A DNA stretch of 64,000 nt from Bacillus manliponensis (GCF_000712595.1 NZ_JOTN01000014.1:62001-126000); one strand, 5' to 3'; counted from the first letter of the stretch, positions 16,608 to 26,703 are shown. Numbers and translations are program-made. The notes: generated by a model from the letters alone, not told the origin.

Positions 16608-18521
16608 ATGATGTGGAAATGGTTTCGAAGACGAAAAAAGAAAACTGAACAACAAGATCAATATGCCGAACAAACAAGCATGGCAGAACAAGAAGTGACT
16701 GAGCAAGAAGCGACTGAACAAGAAGAATCAAATAGCAATGAAAAACATTTCATGCAATTTGCCCATGCTGACGAGCAACTCGGCTCTACTGAAATCCATA
16801 CAAATAATGAGGAACCGAAAAAACAAAATGAACAACCAGCGCCAGATAATATAGAACACTTTATGAAATCTGCTCATGCTGATGAACAACTCAATGTACC
16901 GCAGTTACTAAAGATGAAAAAACAAACGAAGCAACAAAATAACTCAAATCAACAACAGCAGCAAAGCACACAGCAAATAAATTCTACCAAAGACATCGAT
17001 ATTGCCAATACTCCAAAACAAGAGCAAACAAACGATGACGGACAAGGTTATACGCGGCCGCATACAGAAACGATACATAACTTACAAGAACTTGTTGAAA
17101 AGTTAAAGATATCTAGTGATTTCATTCATTACCACACATCAGAAGATCCAAATCAGCCATACTGGATTTCCTATTATCGTCCATCTCTAGATGGTGAGAA
17201 GTTACAAAATTATTTAATGCCAACGTTACTTAGGCACACAGCATCGACGTTAGAAGAATTAAAAGAACGAATTCCGATGAGCGGGATTACAATTACGAGT
17301 GACGTAAAAAAAATCGAAGAAATGGTGTTAAAGGGACACGCCATCGTTCAACTACATGAAAAGGCATCGGAATGCATATTAGCCAATATTGCAATTGATA
17401 ATTATCGCGCACCATCCGTTCCATTAAATGAAGCAACGGTTGTTGGTCCACAAGAAGGATTTGTGGAAGATATTGATACAAACTTAAATCTTGTGCGAAA
17501 AAGACTGCCCGTACTTGAACTGAAAACGAAAGAAATAACAATTGGAAGCTTTTCGAAAACAAAAGTGGTCATTATGTATTTAGAAAACTTGGTGGACAAG
17601 GAAAATGTCGTCTATTTAGAAGAATCCCTTCGAACGATTGAATATGATTTAATTGGTGATAGTTCATTTCTTCCAGAACTTATGGGGGAAAAATCTATCT
17701 TCCCAGCTTACATTAATACAGAACGCACTGACCGCGTTAGCAATGCACTTGTCGACGGGAAGGTAGCTATTTTTGTTGATGGCTCACCAAGTGTGTTATT
17801 AACACCTGTTTCATTTTTTGATTTTTTCGTTTCACCAGAAGACTACAATGTTTCATGGCTATATGCTACATTCTCACGAATATTGCGCCTCATCGCTGTT
17901 CTATTCTCAGTTTGTGCAACGCCACTTTACGTTGCCATTTTAAGTTATCATTACGAACTCATTCCAAGCGACTTATTAGAGACATTAATTTTATCAAGAG
18001 CACAAGTTCCATTTCCGCCCGTATTAGAGGCTCTCTTCTTAGAACTAGCAATTGATTTACTAAGGGAAGCTGGTGCTCGCTTACCAATGAAGGTTGGACA
18101 AACACTTGGTATTGTAGGTGGTATTGTAATTGGACAAGCTTCTGTAGAAGCTGGGCTGACAAGTAATATTTTATTAATTTTTGTCGCTTTATCGGCACTC
18201 GCTTCCTTCATTACACCAATTTATAAAATGGGAAATGCGATTCGATTACTTCGATTTCCGTTTTTGTTATTTGCGGAGTTTGGTGGACTCCTTGGCATTT
18301 CTATCGGCTTTATCTTTTTATTTACACACCTTTTTCGACTGTCTTCCTTACGTAAGCCGTATGCATTATTTTATCCGATGCGAAAACCATCGATGAAAGA
18401 TTCTTGGATTCGTTTCCCATTAGCTCTTATTGATACGAGAGTAGTGCAAGCTCGTCCACAACATGAGCAAAAACATACGGAAGCAATGACCCCAAAACAT
18501 ACATCAGATTTTGATGATTAA
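16608..18521 (+). CDS. GerA-family spore germination receptor, A subunit
   Basis: 637 residues. The first ~150 residues are hydrophilic and Gln/Glu-rich, with a duplicated block EKHFMQFAHADEQL / IEHFMKSAHADEQL and a run NNSNQQQQQSTQQ; long repetitive N-termini occur in GerIA-like receptors. Then the GerA domain (PF03323) with RTDRVSNALVDGKVAIFVDGSP and FVSPEDY, and at least four transmembrane helices from residue ~425 to 590. A, B and C genes follow in that order. It sits in the spore inner membrane and helps recognise germinants; which germinant cannot be read from sequence. Confidence 0.92.
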   Translation: MMWKWFRRRKKKTEQQDQYAEQTSMAEQEVTEQEATEQEESNSNEKHFMQFAHADEQLGSTEIHTNNEEPKKQNEQPAPDNIEHFMKSAHADEQLNVPQLLKMKKQTKQQNNSNQQQQQSTQQINSTKDIDIANTPKQEQTNDDGQGYTRPHTETIHNLQELVEKLKISSDFIHYHTSEDPNQPYWISYYRPSLDGEKLQNYLMPTLLRHTASTLEELKERIPMSGITITSDVKKIEEMVLKGHAIVQLHEKASECILANIAIDNYRAPSVPLNEATVVGPQEGFVEDIDTNLNLVRKRLPVLELKTKEITIGSFSKTKVVIMYLENLVDKENVVYLEESLRTIEYDLIGDSSFLPELMGEKSIFPAYINTERTDRVSNALVDGKVAIFVDGSPSVLLTPVSFFDFFVSPEDYNVSWLYATFSRILRLIAVLFSVCATPLYVAILSYHYELIPSDLLETLILSRAQVPFPPVLEALFLELAIDLLREAGARLPMKVGQTLGIVGGIVIGQASVEAGLTSNILLIFVALSALASFITPIYKMGNAIRLLRFPFLLFAEFGGLLGISIGFIFLFTHLFRLSSLRKPYALFYPMRKPSMKDSWIRFPLALIDTRVVQARPQHEQKHTEAMTPKHTSDFDD

Positions 18522-18537
18522 GAAATGAGGAGCGCAT

Positions 18538-19623
18538 ATGAGTAAAGTTAAAACAAACTATCAAGTATCGCCTATATTTGTTTTCTTCTTAATTCATAGC
18601 GCACAATTTGGCGCGGGCGTACTCGGATTCGCCCGCATCATCGCAAAAGTGGCTGGATATGATGCTTGGATGGGTGTACTAATTAACGGCATTCTTATCC
18701 ACATTTTTGTGTGGATGATCTACTACATACTTAAAGATACAGAAGGTAATATTATTGACCTTCATCAACAGGTATTTGGCAAATGGCTCGGTAATCTAAT
18801 TAGTATCCTATTGATGATTTATTTTTTCATTATAAGTATATCGGTTATTCGAACATATGTAGAAATTGTTCAAGTGTGGATGTTTCCAACTGCTTCTACA
18901 TGGTTATTAACGACTTTTTTATGTCTCGTCAGTTATTACATTATTTCATCTGGCTTTCGCGTTATTACAGGAATTTGTGTCGTATCGATTGGAGGTACAC
19001 TTGGTTACATACTACTTAGTTTTTGGATGATGAAATATGCACATTTTGATAACTTATTACCAGTCTTCTCTCATTCCGCCGGAGATATTTTACAATCAAC
19101 CAAACTATCTGTATTCAGTATGACCGGATTTGAACTTGTGCTTATGATTTATCCATTTCTGAAGAAAGCTGAAACATCAGCGAAATACGCACAATACGGT
19201 GTGTTATTCTCCAATTTTTTATACTTACTTAGCACAATTCTTGCATTTGCTTTCTTTAGCGAAAAACAATTATCGAAAACAATTTGGTCACAACTGTCAA
19301 TGACACAAGTCATTCAGTTTCCTTTTATTGAGCGGTTAGAATATCTTGCTATTTCTGGCTATGCACTCGTCATCATTACGAGCTTTGTTCTACCAATTTG
19401 GGCAGCAACAAGAGGCACACATGAAATTTTCAAAGTAAAACAAAAGTACATTTTAATTGCACTGATGTTCCTTGTTGTCGTTATATCACAACTGTTAACA
19501 ACACGCCATGAAATTAACGATTATATTAGCAAGACTTCAAATATCAGCTTTTGGATGATTTACATTTACATCCCAATCTTATTTCTTATCGTATGGGGGA
19601 AAAGAACATGGAAAAAATCATGA
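18538..19623 (+). CDS. GerB-family spore germination protein (APC-type permease)
   Basis: 361 residues with about ten transmembrane helices; N-terminal SPIFVFFLIHSAQFGAGVLGFARI and FSMTGFELVLMIYP are typical of the spore permease family (PF03845). Forms the membrane subunit of the receptor. 16 nt after the A gene and overlapping the C gene by 16 nt, so the three are translated together. Confidence 0.93.
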   Translation: MSKVKTNYQVSPIFVFFLIHSAQFGAGVLGFARIIAKVAGYDAWMGVLINGILIHIFVWMIYYILKDTEGNIIDLHQQVFGKWLGNLISILLMIYFFIISISVIRTYVEIVQVWMFPTASTWLLTTFLCLVSYYIISSGFRVITGICVVSIGGTLGYILLSFWMMKYAHFDNLLPVFSHSAGDILQSTKLSVFSMTGFELVLMIYPFLKKAETSAKYAQYGVLFSNFLYLLSTILAFAFFSEKQLSKTIWSQLSMTQVIQFPFIERLEYLAISGYALVIITSFVLPIWAATRGTHEIFKVKQKYILIALMFLVVVISQLLTTRHEINDYISKTSNISFWMIYIYIPILFLIVWGKRTWKKS

Positions 19624-20684
19624 AACGACTCTTTCTCTTTTATTATAGTTGCTTCCTACTAACGGGTTGTATGCCAAAGTCAATTATTGATGACGTCCAA
19701 TTAATTCAAGGGGCTGTATTTGATGCAGGGAAAGATGGCAAAGTAAAAGTAACGTTCGTTTGTCCTGTTCAGCAAAAAGGAAATAAAGTTCAAATTTTTC
19801 AAGGGATGGGCAATGCCGTTAAAGATGTGAAGACAAAGTCTGCACTAGAATCAGCTCAGCCCTTCGTAAGTGGACAAATGCGTGTTGCACTATTTACGAA
19901 AGAACTTGCAAAAAAAGGGCTCTCAAGTACATTTGATACAATTCTTCGAGATGTGACAATTGGAAATTCATTATACATTGGAGTATTAGAAGGAGACGGG
20001 CTGGAGCTATTATCTGGAAAATATACAACCTCCTATAACGTTGCCATCTACATAAAAAAAATGTTAGAACACAATATGAAGACAGGTCCCCTTCCAAAAG
20101 ATAACTTACAAATGGGATCATTTCGTTATTACCGCGTCGGTCAAGATTACTACTCACCGATGTTAAAAAAGCAGAAAGATAAAATAAAAATTACAGGAAT
20201 AGCCCTTTTCAAAGAGGATAAATATGTTGGAAAAATAAAAAGCAACGACATGTTTGTGTTTAAAGGATTGTTAGAAAAACATGAACTCGACTCTCGTGAA
20301 TTTAAAACAAAATTTGGCTACACAATGATTAATGACATCCGCTCAAAACCGTCTTACGATGTCGATATCAAAGATGGCAAACCATCATTCCTTATTAAAG
20401 TAAAGATGGATGCACGCATTTTAGAACTGTCTGAGCAAGTAAATTTAGAAAAAAGTGATAATGTCAAAACAATAAACACAACCGTGAAAAAAACCTTGGA
20501 AAAAGATGCGGCAAGGCTCATTAAACAGTTTAAATCCCTTGGCGTAGATCCACTCGGCTTAGGCGCAAAATATCGTCAGCACTACCGTCCATTTAAACTA
20601 AAAGAGTGGAAAGAGATGTACAAAGATGTACCGGTAAAAGTTCTATATGAAGTAGATATTACGAATTCTGGAGTGATTGAATAA
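19608..20684 (+). CDS. GerC-family spore germination lipoprotein
   Basis: 358 residues from ATG 19608 (GGGGGA 7 nt upstream, within the gerB-type gene). Signal peptide with lipobox LLTGC, so it is lipid-anchored after Cys. The Ger(x)C domain shows VTFVCPV and the C-terminal DPLGLGAKYRQHYR, WKEMYKDVPVKVLYEVDITNSG. Third subunit of the receptor. Confidence 0.92.
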   Translation: MEKIMKRLFLFYYSCFLLTGCMPKSIIDDVQLIQGAVFDAGKDGKVKVTFVCPVQQKGNKVQIFQGMGNAVKDVKTKSALESAQPFVSGQMRVALFTKELAKKGLSSTFDTILRDVTIGNSLYIGVLEGDGLELLSGKYTTSYNVAIYIKKMLEHNMKTGPLPKDNLQMGSFRYYRVGQDYYSPMLKKQKDKIKITGIALFKEDKYVGKIKSNDMFVFKGLLEKHELDSREFKTKFGYTMINDIRSKPSYDVDIKDGKPSFLIKVKMDARILELSEQVNLEKSDNVKTINTTVKKTLEKDAARLIKQFKSLGVDPLGLGAKYRQHYRPFKLKEWKEMYKDVPVKVLYEVDITNSGVIE

Positions 20685-20688
20685 CAAG

Positions 20689-20725
20689 GAAGCTGATGCG
20701 ATTTTCTTGCATTAGCTTCTTTTTG
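20689..20725 (+). terminator. Terminator of the germinant receptor operon
   Basis: GAAGCTGATGC pairs with GCATTAGCTTC (one G.T) and is followed by T6. Confidence 0.88.
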
Positions 20726-20762
20726 TTCGAAGACACCTTTATTGAGCAAAGCTTCATTAATA

Positions 20763-20906
20763 TGCTTCAAGTCGGAACTGCATACGTCATACTTGGACTA
20801 TTTCAAAAAACAAAAAGTAGAAAATATGCAGTGTGGACTCTTAGCACATATCTTTATGTTCGGTATTTACGGTACTTGCTTGTGGACTATCTTAGGTGAT
20901 AAGTGA
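20763..20906 (+). pseudogene. Remnant of a small membrane protein, frame-disrupted
   Basis: From ATG 20763 the frame begins plausibly (MLQVGTAYVILGLFQKTKS, AVWTL), but the hydrophobic continuation AHIFMFGIYGTCLWTILGDK is found one frame over, ending at 20906. No ribosome-binding site is evident. A decayed small membrane gene is the likeliest reading; family unknown. Confidence 0.3.
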
Positions 20907-20985
20907 CACACCTAAAAAATAACTTCTCACATTCACAATTTTCCTCTATACTAATAGGTAAAAATCATACATGAGGAAGAAACAT

Positions 20986-21168
20986 ATGCTGAAAAAATAT
21001 TTGAAACCGTTTTTGAACTCTTTGTTGTTTGTAGGTGTCTTTTTATTCGCACATATGTATTTAAAAAATGCTTCATTTTCTCGTTACATACTCGTAACAG
21101 CACCAATGCTAATTGCTGGTCTTTTTAGCATTGATATTGCATTATCGTTCTTCATGAAAAAAGAATAG
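20986..21168 (+). CDS. Small two-helix membrane protein
   Basis: 60 residues from ATG 20986 with GAGGA 8 nt upstream. Two hydrophobic helices (SLLFVGVFLFAHMYL and YILVTAPMLIAGLFSIDIALSFF), basic N-terminus LKKYLKP and KKE tail. Not recognised. Followed by its own terminator. Confidence 0.72.
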   Translation: MLKKYLKPFLNSLLFVGVFLFAHMYLKNASFSRYILVTAPMLIAGLFSIDIALSFFMKKE

Positions 21169-21175
21169 TCAGAAT

Positions 21176-21213
21176 AAAAAGAACATCTCACCTTCACAAG
21201 AGATGTTCTTTTT
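21176..21213 (+). terminator. Terminator
   Basis: AAAAAGAACATCTC / GAGATGTTCTTTTT stem, after the 60-residue membrane gene. Confidence 0.88.
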
Positions 21214-21250
21214 GTATGTTACAATTAGGCAAGAGAAAGGATGAGACATA

Positions 21251-21667
21251 ATGAAACATGAAAAAGGCTTAGATAAAGGATACGAACTTGTGGCGAAAAT
21301 GCATGAAGTATTTGGCCATCCAGTTGCAGATACTCCAACAAAATTAACCGAAGAGCGCGCAAAAATTCGTGCTAGCTTCATGCAAGAAGAACTAGAAGAA
21401 TTTTTAGAAGCAGAAACAGTAGAAGATCAATACGATGCATTAATTGATTTAATTTACTTTGCATTTGGTACATTTGCTGAAATGGGTGTCCGTCCAGATA
21501 AAGGTTTTGAAATTGTAAACAATGCGAATATGGCAAAGCTATTCCCTGATGGTAAGCCTCGCTACCGTGAAGGCGACGGCAAAATTTTAAAACCAGAAGG
21601 CTGGGAAGCACCAGAACCTCAATTACGCGCTGAAATTGAAAGACAACGCCAAGCAGCTAAGAAATAA
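21251..21667 (+). CDS. MazG/HisE-like NTP pyrophosphohydrolase
   Basis: 138 residues. All-alpha NTP pyrophosphohydrolase features: RASFMQEELEEFLEAET (ExxE metal motif) and YDALIDLIYFAFGTFAEMG (acidic D-x2-D partner), then GFEIVNNANMAKLFPDGKPRYREGDGKILKPEGW, as in PRA-PH/Cof-like pyrophosphatases of phages and bacilli. Probably hydrolyses nucleoside triphosphates in the cytosol; specificity unknown. Confidence 0.85.
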   Translation: MKHEKGLDKGYELVAKMHEVFGHPVADTPTKLTEERAKIRASFMQEELEEFLEAETVEDQYDALIDLIYFAFGTFAEMGVRPDKGFEIVNNANMAKLFPDGKPRYREGDGKILKPEGWEAPEPQLRAEIERQRQAAKK

Positions 21668-21670
21668 TAC

Positions 21671-21707
21671 AAAAAAAGGAGCCATTTACATAAATGGCTC
21701 CTTTTTT
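21671..21707. terminator. Bidirectional terminator
   Basis: AAAAAAAGGAGCCATTTA / TAAATGGCTCCTTTTTT, perfect stem between convergent genes. Confidence 0.9.
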
Positions 21708-21812
21708 CTACTTCTTCTTCGAATCTCCCATCTGAGGTTGCTTTCCTTTTGAAGCACCAGCATCGAAGTTAGGTTGTCTTTGACCAGTATTATTGCTTCT
21801 ACCTTTTCCCAT
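21708..21812 (-). CDS. Very small basic hydrophilic protein (possible spore protein)
   Basis: 34 residues from ATG 21812 with GGGGGTG 8 nt upstream and a terminator right after the stop. Composition (MGKGRSNNTGQRQPN, KGKQPQMGDSKKK) is Gly/Gln/Lys/Asn-rich with no hydrophobic core, as in minor small acid-soluble spore proteins. No known SASP is recognised; the spore link is inferred. Confidence 0.6.
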   Translation of the reverse strand: MGKGRSNNTGQRQPNFDAGASKGKQPQMGDSKKK

Positions 21813-21855
21813 ATGTATGCACCCCCTCTCTGTTTTACTATTCCCAAATAACCTT

Positions 21856-21978
21856 TGTCTATCGGCTATTTTCTGATGGTTTTCGGCTATTTTATTGATT
21901 CTTTCAGCGATTTTCCAGTGGTTATCGGCGATTTTATCGGCTCTTTCGGCCATTTTCTAACGATTATCAGCGATTCAC
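21856..21978. repeat. Degenerate 21-bp tandem repeats upstream of the 34-residue gene
   Basis: Five units of 21 bp sharing GGCKATTTT followed by a variable 6-8 nt and TTTC/TATC (for example GGCTATTTTATTGATTCTTTC). Minus-strand translation gives a seven-residue pattern (KIAERIN, KIAENHQ, KIADRQ) but no start site supports it as a gene. The same period as, but unrelated sequence to, the array at 2575-2716. Confidence 0.75.
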
Positions 21979-22013
21979 TTCTTCCGTATAAAAAAATATA
22001 ATCCCCATGCACT

Positions 22014-22043
22014 AAAAAAGCAGCCCCAAAAAGGGCTGCTTTC
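22014..22043 (-). terminator. leuS terminator
   Basis: AGCAGCCC / GGGCTGCT stem with a T-run on the minus strand, 8 nt after the leuS stop. Confidence 0.88.
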
Positions 22044-22051
22044 CACTAACA

Positions 22052-24460
22052 TTAGTTAGCTACGATATTCACAAGTTTTCCAGGAACAACAATCACTTTA
22101 CGTACTGTTTTTCCTTCGATTTGGTCTTGGATTGCTGCGATTGCAAGCTGCTCCAGTTCTTCTTTCGGTGCGTCTTTTTTCACTGTTAGTTTCGCACGTA
22201 CTTTACCCATTAATTGAACAACGATTTCTACTTCGTCTTCTACAAGTTTTGAATCATCAAATGTTGGCCAGCTTGCATATGTTACTGTTTCATTATGTCC
22301 AAGCTTATTCCAAAGCTCTTCTGCAACGTGTGGTGCAACTGGTGCTAACATTTTCACGAAACCTTCTACATATTCTTTCGGAAGTGTTTCTACTTTGTAA
22401 GCATCGTTGATGAACATCATCATTTGCGAAATAGCAGTGTTGAAACGAAGTCCTTCGTAGTCTTCTGTTACTTTCTTCACTGTTTGGTGGTATGCTTTTT
22501 CAAGATTTTTGTTTGCATCAGCAGTAATTTTCTCACTTAGCTCACCGTTATCTTGAACGAATAGACGCCATACACGGTCTAAGAAGCGACGAGCTCCGTC
22601 AAGACCATTTTCAGACCAAGCAATAGAAGCTTCTAATGGTCCCATGAACATTTCGTATAGACGAAGTGTATCTGCACCATGGCTTGCTACGATATCATCA
22701 GGGTTTACAACGTTACCTTTTGATTTACTCATTTTCTCGTTGTTTTCACCTAGAATCATACCTTGGTTGAATAATTGTTGGAATGGTTCTTTCGTCGGAA
22801 CAACGCCTACATCGTATAATACTTTGTGCCAGAAGCGAGCGTATAGTAAGTGAAGTACCGCATGCTCTGCACCACCGATGTAAATATCAACTGGAAGCCA
22901 TTGTTTAATCTTTTCTGGATCTGCAAGTGCTTCGCTGTTGTTTGGATCGATATAACGTAAGTAGTACCAGCAGCTACCTGCCCACTGTGGCATTGTGTTT
23001 GTTTCGCGGCGACCTTTTTTACCAGTCTCAGGATCAACAACATTTACCCACTCATCGATGTTTGCAAGTGGTGACTCACCTGTACCAGATGGACGGATGT
23101 TTTCTGTTTTCGGAAGAACTAATGGTAATTCTTCTTCTTTCACAGCACTCATTGTGCCATCTTCCCAATGGATAATTGGAATCGGCTCGCCCCAGTAACG
23201 TTGACGGCTAAATAGCCAGTCACGTAGACGGTACGTTACCTTTTTGTTACCTGCGCTTGATACTTCAAGCCACTCAATCATTTTCGCGATTGCTTCTTCT
23301 TTATTTAAACCATCTAGGAATGCAGAATTTACGTGAGCACCATCACCAGTATGTGCTTCTTTCGTAATATCTCCGCCTTCTACTACTTCTTTCATTGGTA
23401 ATTCAAATGTTTGTGCGAACTCGTAGTCACGCTCATCGTGCGCTGGAACTGCCATTACTGCACCTGTTCCGTAAGTTGCAAGTACGTAGTCAGCAATCCA
23501 GATTGGTAATTTCTCACCATTTACTGGGTTCACTGCGTAAGCACCTGTGAATACACCTGTTTTCTCTTTCGCAAGCTCTGTACGCTCAAGATCACTTTTT
23601 GCTTTTACAGCATCGATGTATGCTTCTACAGCTTCTTTTTGCTCTGCAGTTGTAATTTCCGCAACAAGCGCATGCTCTGGCGCTAATACGCAGTATGTTG
23701 CACCAAATAGTGTATCAGGACGCGTTGTGAATACTGTAAATTTCTCATCTGTACCATCAATTTTGAAGTGTACTTCTGCACCTTCAGAACGACCGATCCA
23801 GTTGCGTTGCATGTCTTTTAAGCTTTCTGGCCAATCAAGATCATCAAGGTCTTCTAGTAAACGATCTGCATACGCAGTAATTTTCAGCATCCATTGTCTC
23901 ATCGGACGACGCTCAACCGGATGACCACCGCGCTCACTTACACCATCAATTACTTCTTCGTTTGCAAGTACTGTACCAAGCGCTGGGCACCAGTTTACAG
24001 GTACTTCGTCAACATAAGCTAATCCTTTTTCATATAGCTTTAAGAAAATCCACTGTGTCCATTTATAGTAACCTGGATCTGTCGTATTTACTTCACGATC
24101 CCAGTCATAAGAGAATCCTAATGACTTAATTTGGTTACGGAACGTGTTAATGTTTTGTTCAGTAAATTCAGCTGGGCTGTTTCCAGTATCAAGTGCATAT
24201 TGCTCTGCTGGAAGACCAAACGCATCCCATCCCATTGGATGAAGAACGTTGTACCCTTGCATACGTTTCATACGAGATAAAATATCTGTCGCAGTGTATC
24301 CTTCTGGGTGTCCTACGTGCAGACCTGCACCCGATGGATATGGGAACATATCTAGTGCGTAAAATTTCGGTTTGTCTGTTTCATCTGGCGTACGGAATGT
24401 TTTATTTCCTTCCCAATACGCTTGCCACTTTTTCTCAATATCTTGATGATTAAAGCTCAT
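22052..24460 (-). CDS. leuS: Leucyl-tRNA synthetase
   Basis: 802 residues from ATG 24460 (GGAGGG 7 nt upstream). Class I synthetase: HIGH-type motif as [12 protein letters not shown] near residue 50, the CP1 editing domain with [14 protein letters not shown]-like [19 protein letters not shown], LeuRS landmarks [15 protein letters not shown] and [14 protein letters not shown]-like [15 protein letters not shown], and KMSKSKGN. Length is normal for bacterial LeuRS. Charges tRNA-Leu; controlled by the T-box leader upstream. Confidence 0.98.
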   Translation of the reverse strand: MSFNHQDIEKKWQAYWEGNKTFRTPDETDKPKFYALDMFPYPSGAGLHVGHPEGYTATDILSRMKRMQGYNVLHPMGWDAFGLPAEQYALDTGNSPAEFTEQNINTFRNQIKSLGFSYDWDREVNTTDPGYYKWTQWIFLKLYEKGLAYVDEVPVNWCPALGTVLANEEVIDGVSERGGHPVERRPMRQWMLKITAYADRLLEDLDDLDWPESLKDMQRNWIGRSEGAEVHFKIDGTDEKFTVFTTRPDTLFGATYCVLAPEHALVAEITTAEQKEAVEAYIDAVKAKSDLERTELAKEKTGVFTGAYAVNPVNGEKLPIWIADYVLATYGTGAVMAVPAHDERDYEFAQTFELPMKEVVEGGDITKEAHTGDGAHVNSAFLDGLNKEEAIAKMIEWLEVSSAGNKKVTYRLRDWLFSRQRYWGEPIPIIHWEDGTMSAVKEEELPLVLPKTENIRPSGTGESPLANIDEWVNVVDPETGKKGRRETNTMPQWAGSCWYYLRYIDPNNSEALADPEKIKQWLPVDIYIGGAEHAVLHLLYARFWHKVLYDVGVVPTKEPFQQLFNQGMILGENNEKMSKSKGNVVNPDDIVASHGADTLRLYEMFMGPLEASIAWSENGLDGARRFLDRVWRLFVQDNGELSEKITADANKNLEKAYHQTVKKVTEDYEGLRFNTAISQMMMFINDAYKVETLPKEYVEGFVKMLAPVAPHVAEELWNKLGHNETVTYASWPTFDDSKLVEDEVEIVVQLMGKVRAKLTVKKDAPKEELEQLAIAAIQDQIEGKTVRKVIVVPGKLVNIVAN

Positions 24461-24499
24461 TGAAATACCCTCCATTCAAATTCTATATATTCACCGCTA

Positions 24500-24795
24500 A
24501 AAATACAAAAAACCTCTCATCCCAAAGAAGGGACGAGAGGTTATAAATTCCCGCGGTACCACCCTAAATTAATGTCATCAACAATGTTCGAAATAACGAT
24601 CACTTTTCGAACAAACGATATACATTCGCTTAGATCCGTAACGTGGATAAACGGCAATTGCTACTTCAGTTCACAACTGCAACTCAGAAGGCGAGTTCAT
24701 AACGAAACGTGGATTGACTTTCACCAACCGTCAACTCTCTAAACCAGCTTCTATTACTACTACTCCTCATCACTGTTATTACGTATGTGGTTAAT
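24500..24795 (-). promoter_or_regulatory. T-box riboswitch of leuS
   Basis: On the minus strand the conserved T-box GGGTGGTACCGCGG (plus coordinates 24551-24565) is followed by a strong terminator (AACCTCTCGTCCC...GGGATGAGAGGTT plus T6; 24508-24542). About 100-130 nt upstream of the T-box, a GAACTC segment carries a CTC (24693-24695), a fitting leucine specifier codon. Uncharged tRNA-Leu should pair with the T-box, stabilise the antiterminator and switch on leuS. The specifier choice is read by eye. Confidence 0.95.
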
Positions 24796-24833
24796 TTACA
24801 TATATTCTAAAACATGTTACATGTTCCGTCAAA

Positions 24834-26027
24834 CTAAACTGCAATTTTTTCTTCCTTCGGCTCTTCAACTGTCACGCCTTTATCATACAGGCTTGCTGCA
24901 AGAATTGCTACTACAAGCATTACCGTGATGGCAATAAATAATACTTCCATATTATATATATCAACAACCGCTCCCCCGACAACTGGTCCAAACATCTTTC
25001 CAACCGTTGCTCCACTGTTCACAACACCTTGATAAAAACCGACTTTTCCATTTGGTGCTAAAATATTTGCAATCGTTGGGACTGCTGGCCATACGAACAA
25101 TTCACCAATCGTAAGTATAATCATCGCAACAACAAACATTGAAAACTGCTGCGCCTGCGATAAAATAAGGAAGGAAACTGCAAAAATACCAATCCCGATC
25201 ATAATTTGCTGTTTCAATGAACGTTTTGTCCAGCGAATAACCATACTTACGAGCGGCTGTGCACAAACGATCATTAGGCCGTTAATCGTCCATAATAAAC
25301 TGTACTGACGAAGGCTAATTCCGATTTCTCCAATATATGTCGCAATTGCTCCTTGCCACTGCACGTAAGCAACCCAGCATAACGCGTAGGCAACACAAAC
25401 GATAAGAAGAGCACGGAATCCTGGTGTAAGCGACCAACCTTGTTTCGTTTCTTCTTTCGTTTCATTCACCGCTTCTTTCTTATCGTCCATACCACGGAAC
25501 CCAATAAATGCGATTAAGAAGAAAATGAAGTATAAAATAAAGTTCGCTAAGAAAATATAATCAAAACGATACGAAGCAACTAAACCGCCGCACGCTGTCC
25601 CAATCGCAATCCCTACGTTTTGTCCAACGTACATCGCATTAAATGCTCTGCGCCCGCCTTCTGGCCAAACCGTTCCAACCATCGCATACATCGCTGGAAA
25701 TACCATACCTGAACCAAACCCGATTAAGGCAAGCCACACAACATAAAGCGGCCAACCATGGAAAAATACAAGCCCTAAAATAGATACTAACGTAATAACT
25801 ATTCCAACTAGCGTTGACTTATATCCGCCCCATTTATCAAATAAAATACCACCAAGCATATTGCCGACAATACCAGTAAGTGAGTTAATCATTAACACAA
25901 GTCCCGCCACAGATAAAGACTTTCCTAAATGTTCATGTAAATAAATTGTGTTAAAAGGCCATAAAAAAGAAGCACCTGTGACGTTAATAACCATCCCAGC
26001 TACTAATAGCCATACTTTCTTTGGCAT
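24834..26027 (-). CDS. MFS transporter, YttB-like
   Basis: 397 residues, twelve predicted helices, GGAGGG 6 nt before ATG. N-terminus PKKVWLLVAGMVINVTGASFLWPFNTIYLHEHLGKS closely resembles B. subtilis YttB, an uncharacterised drug-efflux-type MFS protein. The MFS loop motif GGILFDKWGGYKSTLVG is present between helices 2 and 3. The divergent HxlR regulator 220 nt upstream could control it, as MFS/HxlR pairs often occur, but no operator was seen. Confidence 0.88.
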   Translation of the reverse strand: MPKKVWLLVAGMVINVTGASFLWPFNTIYLHEHLGKSLSVAGLVLMINSLTGIVGNMLGGILFDKWGGYKSTLVGIVITLVSILGLVFFHGWPLYVVWLALIGFGSGMVFPAMYAMVGTVWPEGGRRAFNAMYVGQNVGIAIGTACGGLVASYRFDYIFLANFILYFIFFLIAFIGFRGMDDKKEAVNETKEETKQGWSLTPGFRALLIVCVAYALCWVAYVQWQGAIATYIGEIGISLRQYSLLWTINGLMIVCAQPLVSMVIRWTKRSLKQQIMIGIGIFAVSFLILSQAQQFSMFVVAMIILTIGELFVWPAVPTIANILAPNGKVGFYQGVVNSGATVGKMFGPVVGGAVVDIYNMEVLFIAITVMLVVAILAASLYDKGVTVEEPKEEKIAV

Positions 26028-26249
26028 GTTGTCCCTCCTATTCTATTATTTTTTCGTTCTACTATATAACAGTAAAATTGTAGACCTTTTTCAATAGGAA
26101 GGCAACTGATTAATAGTTGATGAAATTCAGATTACTCCTTCTTTGTCTTTCTCATGCAACCAGTTTACAATTGAAGCTACCTTAAGAAAAATTAAGCACT
26201 TCTTTGTTCATTAGTAACCTTGAGGTACTTATTTAAGGAGGAGAACCAT

Positions 26250-26606
26250 TTGACAACAAAAAAATATTTAAATGAATTTGATGCAACCATTCAGCTCATT
26301 CAAGGGAAATGGAAAATTATGATTTTATACGAATTATATGAAGATCCAATGAAGCGGTTTGGCGAATTACAAAGATATATTTTAAATATTTCACATAAAA
26401 CATTAACGAACCAATTACGCGAACTCGAAAGGGATGGATTAATTGAAAGAACAATTTATCCAGAAGTCCCTCCAAGAGTTGAGTACTCTTTAACGAGAAA
26501 AGGCCTATCTCTTATTCCTTTACTTAATATGATTTGTGATTGGGGTCTTGCTCATGTAGAGAGAGAACAATTAGAACGTGTATTGTGTGATGAAGGTGGG
26601 GAGTAA
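26250..26606 (+). CDS. HxlR-family transcriptional regulator
   Basis: 118 residues from TTG 26250 with AAGGAGGA 7 nt upstream; the open frame extends further but without a start. Winged-helix HxlR domain: ATIQLIQGKWKIMILYEL, RFGELQRYILNISHKTLTNQLRELERDGLIER and YPEVPPRVEYSLTRKGLSL. No conserved N-terminal Cys of the quinone/aldehyde-sensing members. Divergent from the YttB-like transporter, its likeliest target. Confidence 0.9.
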   Translation: MTTKKYLNEFDATIQLIQGKWKIMILYELYEDPMKRFGELQRYILNISHKTLTNQLRELERDGLIERTIYPEVPPRVEYSLTRKGLSLIPLLNMICDWGLAHVEREQLERVLCDEGGE

Positions 26607-26631
26607 ACCATATAAGAATAAGGGAGATAGA

Positions 26632-26703
26632 GTGGGAGACATAAAACCAAAAGCATTACATAAAATTCAAAAAGACATTGAAAACAACAATTTAGGGAAT
26701 TAA
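26632..26703 (+). pseudogene. Truncated N-terminus of a DUF6584-like protein
   Basis: GTG 26632 follows GGGAGATA and opens 23 codons (VGDIKPKALHKIQKDIENNN then LGN stop). The pattern ALxKIxKDIExxxLGxARDRL is that of TPR-like DUF6584 N-termini, here cut by a stop right after LG. Likely a deletion remnant; family placement is from memory. Confidence 0.3.

Noticed and set aside
23547-23924. 125-codon frame antisense to leuS
   Set aside because: Shadow of a strongly coding gene; no promoter or ribosome-binding site.
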